NCBI GenBank assembly: GCA_023393635.1 | Contig: JAEWKT010000031.1 | Span: forward strand, 1-64,000 | Direction: 5' to 3' | DNA: 64,000 nucleotides | From: Pseudomonadota bacterium | Lineage (GTDB): Bacteria; Pseudomonadota; Gammaproteobacteria; Pseudomonadales; Moraxellaceae | In this document: piece by piece, positions 33,738-42,308 of the stretch | Layout: every line of letters begins with the position of its first letter | How positions within the stretch are numbered: the stretch's first letter is position 1 | Notes under the pieces: generated by a model | The model's input: the letters and a program-made list of their open reading frames with translations, nothing else | What the model was told of the DNA's origin: nothing | The model's database searches: none | Position numbers and translations under genes: made by a program

Positions 33738-35885
33738 TTAAGCAAAATCTTGACCTTTGGCAGCTTGATCTTTCAGCAGTTGTGGCACAGCAAAACGCTC
33801 ACCATATTTGGCTTCAAGTTCCTGGGCACGTTTTACGGCATTGTCTAAACCATATTGGTTGAGGTACTGAATGGCACCACCGCTCCATGGCGCAAAGCCT
33901 ATCCCAAAAATAGAACCAATGTTGGCATCAACCACAGACTCCAAGACACCTTCTTGCATGCAGCGCACGGTATCAAGCGCCTGTACAAACAAGATACGGT
34001 CAATCATTTCCTGCTCAGACACGTCGGTTTCTTTTTGCCACTTGGACAAGCCACTCCACAGCTGTTTTTTGCCGCCCGCTGGGTAGTCATAAAAACCTGC
34101 GCCTGCTGCTTTGCCTTTACGGTTTTGATCGTGGATCATCCATTGAATTAAATCGTCTACTGGCGTTAATGGCAAATCTTTCCCTTCAGCGCGTAGGGCT
34201 TTACGGGTTTCGCTAGCCACGTGTTCAGTTAAACCCAGACTTACTTCATCCTGAATTGCCAATGGGCCTACAGGCATACCCGCTTTCAGCGCTGCCATTT
34301 CAACACGTGCAGGATGAATGCCTTCGGTTACCATGCGCATGCCTTCTTGAATGAAGGTGCCAAATACACGGCTAGTGAAGAAGCCACGGCTATCATTCAC
34401 CACAATTGGCGTTTTAGCAATTTGCTGGACGAAGTCATAAGCACGCGCTAAGGTCTCGCTACTGGTGCCTTTGCCTTTAATGATTTCAACCAATGGCATT
34501 TTATCAACTGGACTAAAGAAGTGCAGGCCAATGAATTTAGACTCATCACGGCTGGCTTTAGCAAGGTCAGAGATTGGCAGGGTAGAGGTGTTCGACGCAA
34601 AAATACCGCCTTCAATGAGGTATTTCTCAGCTTCTTGAGTGACCTTGGCCTTGAGCTCCTGGTTCTCAAATACTGCTTCAATAATCAGGTCGCAACCTGT
34701 TAAATCATTGTAGTCCGCAGAGGCTGTAATTAAGCTCAAAATCTGGTCTTTTTTCTCAGTGGTCATACGGCCACGTGAAATACGTTTATCCAGAAGTTTT
34801 TCGCTATAGTTTTTGCCTTTGTCGGCAGCTTCTTGCGACACATCTTTTAGCACGACTTCAATGCCTTTAACAGCGCACGCATAAGCAATGCCACTACCCA
34901 TCATGCCTGCACCCAGTACAGCTACTTTCTTGGCTTGCCATGGCGCAATGCCTTGTGGACGGCTAGCACCCGCTTTAATCGAATTTAAGCCAAACCAGAA
35001 AGTACCAATCATGTTTTTGGATACTTGACCAGTAGTGACTTGCGTGAAGTAACGTGACTCAATACGTAGTGCGGTATCCACATCAACCTGAGCGCCTTCT
35101 ACCGCAGCGGCCATGATTAATTCTGGTGCTGGGTAGCAGCCTTTGGTTTTGTCACGCAGCATGGCAGGGGCGATGGCCAGTACTTGAGCCACTGCTGGTG
35201 TGCGCGGGTCACCACCAGGAATCTTGTAGCCTTTGACATCAAACGGCTGTTGGGCTTTTGGATTGGCTTTAATCCAGGCGCGTGCTTTGTCCAGCATTTC
35301 TTCAACTGTCTCGGCAGTGTCATGCACCAGACCAAGGCTTAACGCTTTTTTCACATTAAACTGTTTGCCTTCCATCAAAAACGGCAATGAGTTTTGTAGG
35401 CCAAGCAAACGTACCATGCGCACGATACCGCCACCACCAGGTAATAAACCCAAGGTCACTTCTGGCAAACCAAATTTGGTTTTTGGATCATTTAAGGCAA
35501 TACGATGATGCGTGGCTAAGGCAATTTCCCAGCCACCGCCCAGTGCCGTACCATTTAGGGCAGCAACCACTGGCTTACCTAAAGTTTCAATAGTACGCAT
35601 GTGTTTTTTGAGTTCTTCAATTTGGGCAAAGAACGCTGTGGCATGTTCAGGTTGTACCTGAATAATTTCGTTTAAATCACCGCCAGCAAAAAAGGTCTTT
35701 TTGGCAGAAGTAATGATCACGCCAGCCAGCCCTTCTGATGTTTGGGTTTCAGCTTTTAACTGGGTTGCTACTTCTTTTAAGCTGTCACGAAATTCGCCAT
35801 TCATGGTGTTGGCAGACTGACCGCTAGAATCCAGCGTTAAGGTGACAATGTTGTCCTGATCTTTTTGATACTTAATTGCGCTCAT
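33738..35885 (-). CDS. FadJ-like fatty acid oxidation multifunctional protein
   Basis: A 715-residue fusion of an enoyl-CoA hydratase (residues 1-about 200) and an NAD-dependent 3-hydroxyacyl-CoA dehydrogenase (about 320-700). The hydratase half has FFAGGDL and ALGGGWEIALATHHRIAL; the dehydrogenase half opens with the Rossmann signature VLGAGMMGSGIAYACAVKG and has IEAVFENQELK and HFFSPVDKMPLVEII. It carries out the two middle steps of beta-oxidation. The thiolase upstream completes the cycle; with only 57 bases between, they are one operon. It resembles FadJ rather than FadB in length, but the organism could have another fadBA set. Confidence 0.9.
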   Translation of the reverse strand: MSAIKYQKDQDNIVTLTLDSSGQSANTMNGEFRDSLKEVATQLKAETQTSEGLAGVIITSAKKTFFAGGDLNEIIQVQPEHATAFFAQIEELKKHMRTIETLGKPVVAALNGTALGGGWEIALATHHRIALNDPKTKFGLPEVTLGLLPGGGGIVRMVRLLGLQNSLPFLMEGKQFNVKKALSLGLVHDTAETVEEMLDKARAWIKANPKAQQPFDVKGYKIPGGDPRTPAVAQVLAIAPAMLRDKTKGCYPAPELIMAAAVEGAQVDVDTALRIESRYFTQVTTGQVSKNMIGTFWFGLNSIKAGASRPQGIAPWQAKKVAVLGAGMMGSGIAYACAVKGIEVVLKDVSQEAADKGKNYSEKLLDKRISRGRMTTEKKDQILSLITASADYNDLTGCDLIIEAVFENQELKAKVTQEAEKYLIEGGIFASNTSTLPISDLAKASRDESKFIGLHFFSPVDKMPLVEIIKGKGTSSETLARAYDFVQQIAKTPIVVNDSRGFFTSRVFGTFIQEGMRMVTEGIHPARVEMAALKAGMPVGPLAIQDEVSLGLTEHVASETRKALRAEGKDLPLTPVDDLIQWMIHDQNRKGKAAGAGFYDYPAGGKKQLWSGLSKWQKETDVSEQEMIDRILFVQALDTVRCMQEGVLESVVDANIGSIFGIGFAPWSGGAIQYLNQYGLDNAVKRAQELEAKYGERFAVPQLLKDQAAKGQDFA

Positions 35886-35942
35886 GGCTTATCTTCCTAA
35901 AACTCTTTTAAAACGTATGATGTTGAATAAGGCAGCTAGTTT

Positions 35943-37148
35943 TCACACACGCTCAATAATGGTGGCAATCCCCATCCCGCCACCCACACACAATGTGGCC
36001 AAGCCGCGTTTTTTATCCTGACGCTCAAGCTCATCTAGCAAGGTACCTAAAATCATGGCACCTGTTGCGCCTAGTGGATGACCCATCGCAATAGCACCGC
36101 CGTTTACGTTTACTTTTTCCGCAGGAACATTGAGTTCTTTCATAAAGCGCATTACCACAGCAGCAAAGGCTTCATTCACTTCAAATAAATCAATATCATC
36201 AATGCTAAGTCCCGCTTTTTCCAATGCCTTGCGTGCAGCAGGTGCAGGACCAGTCAGCATGATGGTTGGGTCAGTACTGACCAGTGCAGTGGCAATAATT
36301 TTGGCGCGTGGTTTTAAGTTATAGGCTTGGCCTGCTTTTTCAGAACCAATTAAAACCAGTGCAGCACCGTCCACAATACCTGATGAGTTACCAGCATGAT
36401 GCACGTGATTAATTTTTTGCGCTTCCGGATATTTTTGTAATGCAACAGCATCAAAACCCATATTGCCCATCATTTCAAAGCTAGGGTTTAATTTTTGCAG
36501 ACTCTCTGCTGTGGTGCCTTCGCGGATAAATTCATCGTGATCCAAAATAGTCACGCCTGCACCATCTTTTACAGGAATAATTGATTTATCAAAACGACCT
36601 TCTTTTTGGGCTTGTGCTGCTTTGGCTTGTGAGTTGGCAGCAAATTCATCTACGTCGCTACGTGTATAACCATCAAGGGTTGCAATTAAGTCAGCCCCAA
36701 CGCCTTGAGGAACAAACCCTGCTTTTAAGTTGGTTTGTGGGTCTAGTGCCCATGGGCCACCATCAGAACCCATGGCCATACGTGACATGGATTCTACGCC
36801 ACCTGCAACCACAAGGTCTTCCCAACCAGAGCGAATTTTCATGGCGCAAAGGTTAACGGCTTCTAAACCAGAGGCACAAAAGCGGTTAATTTGCACACCA
36901 GATACGTTATCAGACCAGCCCGCAGCAATCACCGCGGTTTTTGCAATATCACCACCCTGATCAGCAACAGGCGTTACACAACCCAATACCACGTCTTCGA
37001 CTTTACTGGTGTCTAAATTGTTGCGTTCTTCTAACGCATGAAGCAGTGTGGTCAGTAAAGTAATTGGCTTTACCTCATGCAGGCTGCCGTCTTTTTTTCC
37101 TTTACCGCGTGGTGTGCGAATGGCGTCAAAAATATAAGCTTCGCTCAT
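35943..37148 (-). CDS. acetyl-CoA C-acyltransferase (thiolase)
   Basis: A 401-residue thiolase that releases acetyl-CoA in the final beta-oxidation step. The nucleophilic cysteine is in INRFCASGLEAVN near residue 90; the C-terminal GGAIAMGHPLGATGA and TLCVGGGMGIATI hold the His and second Cys. The start at 37148 (MSEAY) has AAGGA seven bases upstream; the ATG at 37154 lies too close to that site. First gene of the thiolase-fadJ operon. Biosynthetic (acetoacetyl-CoA) use cannot be excluded by sequence alone, but the FadJ-like partner favours fatty acid degradation. Confidence 0.92.
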   Translation of the reverse strand: MSEAYIFDAIRTPRGKGKKDGSLHEVKPITLLTTLLHALEERNNLDTSKVEDVVLGCVTPVADQGGDIAKTAVIAAGWSDNVSGVQINRFCASGLEAVNLCAMKIRSGWEDLVVAGGVESMSRMAMGSDGGPWALDPQTNLKAGFVPQGVGADLIATLDGYTRSDVDEFAANSQAKAAQAQKEGRFDKSIIPVKDGAGVTILDHDEFIREGTTAESLQKLNPSFEMMGNMGFDAVALQKYPEAQKINHVHHAGNSSGIVDGAALVLIGSEKAGQAYNLKPRAKIIATALVSTDPTIMLTGPAPAARKALEKAGLSIDDIDLFEVNEAFAAVVMRFMKELNVPAEKVNVNGGAIAMGHPLGATGAMILGTLLDELERQDKKRGLATLCVGGGMGIATIIERV

Positions 37149-37492
37149 TACCATATCCTTTATGTCAGTGGATTGAGTTATTACAATATGCTAGGAGTGT
37201 AGTGTGTTGTAAATCTGGAACAATGACAAGAAATGCCAAATCAATTGGTTAGTATGGTTAGCAGTTTGTTATTTGTTCACTAAAAAGTACTGATAAAACC
37301 GTGAATTGATGATAAAAGCATATGAAGTGCATTCATTGGCTAATGGTTTAAAAAGCAGATAAACATTTAAGGATTATTTGTTTCATTTGCGCATGGCAAC
37401 TCAATCACCAGTATTCAAAGCAATGCCAGCCTTAAAATGACCAGAACATCCAGAAAAACGGGTGCTTATAAGTATGATCCAGGGTGGAAAGT
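37149..37492. other. intergenic region between divergent thiolase and EAL genes
   Basis: This 344-base gap should hold both promoters. I can see no strong -35/-10 pair and no long palindrome. A GTG at 37484 is in frame with the EAL gene but the ATG at 37493 is better placed after AGGGTGG. No small gene is evident. Confidence 0.5.
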
Positions 37493-39175
37493 ATGAACGT
37501 AGAACAGCGGTTTGAATGGATTGACCAATATCAGCGTCCAGTACGAATGCTGGCATATCCGCTTATTACACTATTAATGATTTTAATTACACTTTTGGTG
37601 ATACGGACTGGCGGCTTAAAGTTTGGCTACTCGCATGCCATGTATGTCCCCATTTTGCTGGCTGGCTTTGTCTTTGGATGCCGTGGCGGTATTTTAGTGG
37701 GTTTGGTGAGTGGTTTGGTATTTGGCCCATTCATGCCCGTGGATATGGTCACAGGCGAACTACAGCATGCTGAAAACTGGTTATTTCGTATTGGGGCTTT
37801 TACTTTAATTGGTTTTTTGGCTGGCTTAGCCAGTGATAGTACGCGTGCTTATCAAAGAAAGCTTAGATGGCTTTTGCAACATGACAACTCAACCCAGCTG
37901 CCAAATCGTTGCGCTTTACTGAAAAACCTGGAAAAAGCCGAGCAGTTGCCGAGCACGGATAATCAGTTTCTGCTGGTGGTGATTTGCTGTGAGAATGAAA
38001 CTGAACTGAAATCGGCTTTTGGCTCAGAGATGGTTGAGCAAACCGTGATCCAGCTAGCGCAGCGTTTTTCTGAAGTATGCAGTGAAGCAAAAGTCTATCA
38101 AACAGGCCCTGCACAACTGTCATTATTATTTAGGGTGGAAGCGGTAAGGCTTGAAAGTATATTGGCCGCGTTGCTAGAAGATGCCCGTGAACCAGTAAGC
38201 TACAACAAGATTAAAATCCATGTTGATACTCGCATTGGTTATCATATTATTAGTGAGCAGGAGTTGCCAGAAAATAGCATACGCATGGCAGAATCGGCAC
38301 TAACGGTGGCCAAGCAAACCTCAAGGGATATTGTGGCTTATGATGCAAAAATCACCAGTGCCACTGAAGAAAATATTCAGCTGCTGGGCGAGCTAAAGCA
38401 GGCACTTAAAATTGGTGAGCTGTGTTTGCATTATCAGCCGAAAGTGAATATTGCCACGGGACATATTTATGGCGCAGAAGCATTGTTACGCTGGAATCAT
38501 CCCAATCATGGCAATATTCCGCCAGGCAAGTTTATTCCCCGTGCAGAACAAAGTACCTTAATTGATGTGGTGACTGAATTTGTGCTGGAACAAGCCATTG
38601 GGCAGTTGGCGATCTGGCAAAAATCAGGGATTGATGTCTGCATTTCAGTTAATATCTCAACGCGTAATTTGTTGCAACTGGGCTTTACTGATTTTATTTC
38701 CCACTTGCTTAAACACCATAATTTGCGTGGTGAGCTGCTGGAGCTTGAAATTACCGAAGGCTCGCTGATGGTAGATGTTCAGCGCGCGATTGAGGAATTA
38801 AATCGTTTAAAGGCTTTGGGGATTCTTATTTCAATTGATGACTTTGGTACGGGTTATTCATCCTTGCAATACTTACATCAGTTGCCTATTGGTGTGCTAA
38901 AAATTGACCAGTCATTTGTGCGTCGCTTGTTTATTGACCAAGGTGCTAATTATATTTTAGAAGCTGCAATTATGCTGGCACATAATCTGGGCATCGCGGC
39001 TATTGCTGAAGGCGTAGAAACTCAGGAAGTTTATGATTTCTTAAAACGCCTGGGTTGTGACAAAGCCCAGGGTTATTTAATTAGCAAGCCAGTTAGCGCC
39101 GCTAATTTTGAAACATGGTATATGGCAAATCAGGGTGTCTATCGGCCTGCGGTTAAACCTGACTCACCCAGCTAG
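37493..39175 (+). CDS. membrane EAL phosphodiesterase with degenerate GGDEF
   Basis: A 560-residue protein likely to cleave cyclic di-GMP. About four N-terminal membrane segments lie within residues 15-115. A GGDEF-like region follows, but its active loop is lost: in place of GGDEF there is a TGPAQLSLLF stretch, so it should not make c-di-GMP. The EAL domain is intact: E329-A-L331 in GAEALLRW, a later ELEITEGSLM, D449-D450-F-G-T-G and an EGVET motif. Start at ATG 37493 follows AGGGTGG; a GTG nine bases earlier is less likely. Monocistronic; convergent with the FGGY kinase, 10 bases away. Confidence 0.88.
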   Translation: MNVEQRFEWIDQYQRPVRMLAYPLITLLMILITLLVIRTGGLKFGYSHAMYVPILLAGFVFGCRGGILVGLVSGLVFGPFMPVDMVTGELQHAENWLFRIGAFTLIGFLAGLASDSTRAYQRKLRWLLQHDNSTQLPNRCALLKNLEKAEQLPSTDNQFLLVVICCENETELKSAFGSEMVEQTVIQLAQRFSEVCSEAKVYQTGPAQLSLLFRVEAVRLESILAALLEDAREPVSYNKIKIHVDTRIGYHIISEQELPENSIRMAESALTVAKQTSRDIVAYDAKITSATEENIQLLGELKQALKIGELCLHYQPKVNIATGHIYGAEALLRWNHPNHGNIPPGKFIPRAEQSTLIDVVTEFVLEQAIGQLAIWQKSGIDVCISVNISTRNLLQLGFTDFISHLLKHHNLRGELLELEITEGSLMVDVQRAIEELNRLKALGILISIDDFGTGYSSLQYLHQLPIGVLKIDQSFVRRLFIDQGANYILEAAIMLAHNLGIAAIAEGVETQEVYDFLKRLGCDKAQGYLISKPVSAANFETWYMANQGVYRPAVKPDSPS

Positions 39176-39185
39176 GGGTTTAAAC

Positions 39186-40748
39186 TTAATATTTAGGGTA
39201 GCCCGTAATTTTGCGAATAGCGCGATACAGTGGCGATAAACGGTCATACATTTGCGTATAGACCTGTTGATACATCTCATCATACATTTGCGTATGCTCA
39301 GGCTGGGGCATAAATATCTTACCAGCATGGCTCATGTGCTTCACCGCTTCCTGGTGGCTGGTATAATATTTTGCACCTACTGCGGCATTAATGGCCGCAC
39401 CTAATCCTGATGCTTCAAAGGTATGTGGCCGTTCGGCAGGCAGGCCAAAAATATTGGCTGTAATTTGCATAATGAGATCGCTTTGCGAGCCACCGCCTGC
39501 CACTTTTAATTTAGTAATTGCTACTTTATTGCGTTTTTCAAGTTGATCTTTACCTTGTCTTAAGGCGTAGGCAATTCCTTCAATAATAGCGCGGTACAAA
39601 TGCGCGCGGGTGTGTACATCGCCAAATCCAATAATCGCGCCCTTGGCTTCAGGGCCTGGAAACTTCACACCTGGATTCCAAAAAGGTTGCAGTACCAGCC
39701 CTTGTGCGCCAGCAGGGGATTGTAATAGCAATTGTTCAAACAATGTTTCTGCGCTAATACCCTGAGCTTTGGCCTGCATGGTTTCTTGCTGGGCAAACTC
39801 GCGCTTAAACCAGTTCACCATCCAGTAGCCACGCTGCACAATAATTTCAGAGGTATAGTGCCTGGGAATCGCCGCGTTATAGGCAGGCACAAAAGGCATT
39901 GGTTCAATATACTTGTCATTACAGGTATTAATGGTGGCCGTGGTGCCATAACTAATGCAGCCAATCTCAGGGCTAATGGCACCTGCTGCCAATACTTCAC
40001 ACGCTTTATCAGCACCAGCAGCAAATAAGGGCAAACCTTGTGGTATCCCTGTGGCTTTTGCAGCCGCCGCACTAATGCTGCCTAATTGCTCTGATGGCTG
40101 TACTAATTTGCACAATTGCTTGCGTTTTACTGTTAAAGCGCGCCACTTAATATCGTGTTTGGCTGCCCATTGCTGATGCTTAAAGTCATAGGGCAAATAG
40201 CCCACTTGCGATGACGTTACATCAGCCAAATTACCTGTTAGCTTTAGAGTTAAATAGGCAGACAGTTGCACAAAATAACGGGTTTTTTTCCAATCCTCAG
40301 GATAATCTGCTGCCAGCCAGTTACATTCGGCTTTAGATTGCAGTTGATACATAATTTGCTGCTGACCTGCTACCTTAATGCCTGCTTGCAACCATAAGGG
40401 TAGCGTAGGATATTGGTCGGTACGGCGTGAATCGAGCCAAATGGTTGCAGGACGTATGGGCTGCATGTCTTTATCCAGACATACCATGCTGGCACGCTGG
40501 CAGGTGAGGGCAGCAGCCACCACGCGTGTTTTTAACTCAGGATATTGCTGCCACAATTGCTGGCAAGCCAAGGATAAATGCTGCCAAAAATAATCACAGT
40601 CCTGTTCTGCCCAATTTGGTTGTGCTGAAAAATAAGGCTCAATATGCTGCTGTGACTTGGCAACCAGTTGACCTTGCAAATCAAATAGCATGGCACGGAC
40701 ACTTTGCGTGCCCTGATCAATAGCAAGTAATAAATCCTGATTTGACAT
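39186..40748 (-). CDS. FGGY-family carbohydrate kinase
   Basis: A 520-residue sugar or polyol kinase. The first phosphate-binding block is LAIDQGTQSVRAMLFDLQG near residues 7-25; the second block ISYGTTATINT and the late KVAGGGSQSDLIMQITANI match the family. It is not close enough to GlpK for that name: the N-terminal glycerol kinase pattern is altered. The operon context (AGPS-like, then GlpD-like) suggests glycerol, a glycerol ether or a related triol as the substrate. Last gene of a leftward three-gene operon. Ribosome binding site AAGGAA is rather far (12 or more bases) from the ATG. Confidence 0.85.
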   Translation of the reverse strand: MSNQDLLLAIDQGTQSVRAMLFDLQGQLVAKSQQHIEPYFSAQPNWAEQDCDYFWQHLSLACQQLWQQYPELKTRVVAAALTCQRASMVCLDKDMQPIRPATIWLDSRRTDQYPTLPLWLQAGIKVAGQQQIMYQLQSKAECNWLAADYPEDWKKTRYFVQLSAYLTLKLTGNLADVTSSQVGYLPYDFKHQQWAAKHDIKWRALTVKRKQLCKLVQPSEQLGSISAAAAKATGIPQGLPLFAAGADKACEVLAAGAISPEIGCISYGTTATINTCNDKYIEPMPFVPAYNAAIPRHYTSEIIVQRGYWMVNWFKREFAQQETMQAKAQGISAETLFEQLLLQSPAGAQGLVLQPFWNPGVKFPGPEAKGAIIGFGDVHTRAHLYRAIIEGIAYALRQGKDQLEKRNKVAITKLKVAGGGSQSDLIMQITANIFGLPAERPHTFEASGLGAAINAAVGAKYYTSHQEAVKHMSHAGKIFMPQPEHTQMYDEMYQQVYTQMYDRLSPLYRAIRKITGYPKY

Positions 40749-40810
40749 GATGAATCATTAATTCCTTTTAAACGTGACAGACCAGTGCGGATGCAGTGAT
40801 CCGCCTCATG

Positions 40811-42298
40811 CTATATGCCAGCATGATAGTACTGCTGCAAAATGTGCTGGTAACATTGCTGTTCAGTCTGCCAGCGTTCCTCGTCCCAGTGCAGGAGTTG
40901 CTGGCATAATGGCTTAATCAGTGGGAGCAGATGTTGACCACCATTCATTTCCATATTGCCTGCGCGCAACCGTCTGAGCATCAGGTCGTCTAAATGTTCA
41001 ACCATTTCATGCTGCAAAATCCATTTAACCTGTTCTTGTAAAGTAACCCCTTCGGCTACTGGTTTTAAGGGGTGATTTAAGGCTGGCGGATGGTTAACCG
41101 TGTGGTTGAAGCAGCGGCTATTTTTGCCAGCAATGGCTTTTTGGTGTTCCTTGTCATCAATTAGGCCAGCGGCATTTAGCGCATCCAGTGCAATTTGCCT
41201 AAAGGTCGTTAATTTGCCACCAGATACGGAAATCACGCCATTGGCCTGCCAGACCAAATGATCGCGGCGTTCCTTGGACGGATCGCGGCCACTGCCAGAT
41301 GCAATAATCGGGCGTACGCCAGCCATGGTAGAAATAATATCTTTTGCTTGCAGGTTTAAATTTGCAATTTCGCTATTAGCCACTTTTAGTAAATAATTGA
41401 CTTCTTCAGGCGTACAAAATGCTTCATTGCCAGTATCAAACTGGTGGTCTAAATCGGTGGTGCCAATACAGGTTTGGCCTTTCCATGGGAAAACAAACAC
41501 AGGGCGGTTATCATCGGGATGCATGATGGTCAGGCAGTCGTTCACTGGCAGACGCTGGTGGGTTATAAACAAATGGCTGCCCCGTTGTGGGCGTACTTTT
41601 GGTGCGGTGCCAGACAAACGATCTGCCCACAGGCCAGTGGCATTAAAGACATGTTTGGCCTGAATCTGCACAGTTTGCTGGCTAACCCGATCCAGTACTT
41701 TCAGGGTGCTGGTACTGCCCCGATGCGTAATGGAAGTCACTTCGCTATAGTTACGTGCAGTGCCACCTTCCAGACATCCTTCCTGCAATACACGAATGAC
41801 CAGACGGCTGTCATCAGTGAGCGCGTCGGTGTAACGCATGGCACCTTTTAAGCCAGTGGTATTTAAGGCTGGATAAAGTCTGGTTACCTTGTCCAGATTG
41901 AGCCATTCATGGTCTTTAATTCCCGCCAGCTTGTCATAAGCCATCAATACCACTTGCATGGCAATACGGCCAGGAAATTTGCCCTGACGGATGGGGAAAA
42001 TATACGACATACGCACCACCAAATCTGGCAATTCAGTCAGTAGGCGCTCGCGTTCCTGCAAGGCATGATGGGTAAGTTTAATATCGCCCTGTGCAATATA
42101 ACGCAAACCGCCATGCACCATTTTTGAAGAGCGGCTAGACGTACCCCAGGAAAAATCCTGCTGCTCCAGCAATAATACTTTCAAGCCACGGCGCGCAGCT
42201 TCGAGCATAATACCTGCACCAGTAATACCCCCACCAATGACCACCACATCCCACTCTGAATTTGCCAAATCCTGTAACGCATGACGCTGACCAAGCAT
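40811..42298 (-). CDS. GlpD-like FAD-dependent glycerol-3-phosphate dehydrogenase
   Basis: A 495-residue flavoenzyme that would oxidise sn-glycerol 3-phosphate to DHAP and pass electrons to the quinone pool at the inner membrane. The FAD-binding motif VVVIGGGITGAGIMLEAARRG lies near residues 19-40, with SSRSSKMVHGGLRYI near 62-76, and the C-terminal domain of the family near 390-480. It could be the cell's main GlpD, but its place beside an AGPS-like gene suggests a special role. It begins 10 bases after the AGPS-like stop. AAGGA precedes the ATG. Confidence 0.85.
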   Translation of the reverse strand: MLGQRHALQDLANSEWDVVVIGGGITGAGIMLEAARRGLKVLLLEQQDFSWGTSSRSSKMVHGGLRYIAQGDIKLTHHALQERERLLTELPDLVVRMSYIFPIRQGKFPGRIAMQVVLMAYDKLAGIKDHEWLNLDKVTRLYPALNTTGLKGAMRYTDALTDDSRLVIRVLQEGCLEGGTARNYSEVTSITHRGSTSTLKVLDRVSQQTVQIQAKHVFNATGLWADRLSGTAPKVRPQRGSHLFITHQRLPVNDCLTIMHPDDNRPVFVFPWKGQTCIGTTDLDHQFDTGNEAFCTPEEVNYLLKVANSEIANLNLQAKDIISTMAGVRPIIASGSGRDPSKERRDHLVWQANGVISVSGGKLTTFRQIALDALNAAGLIDDKEHQKAIAGKNSRCFNHTVNHPPALNHPLKPVAEGVTLQEQVKWILQHEMVEHLDDLMLRRLRAGNMEMNGGQHLLPLIKPLCQQLLHWDEERWQTEQQCYQHILQQYYHAGI

Positions 42299-42308
42299 GT
42301 TTTTATCC

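Noticed and set aside
33611..33862. 83-residue rightward frame across the fadJ-like terminator
   Set aside because: It runs over a terminator hairpin and into the antisense of the fadJ-like gene; it is a shadow.
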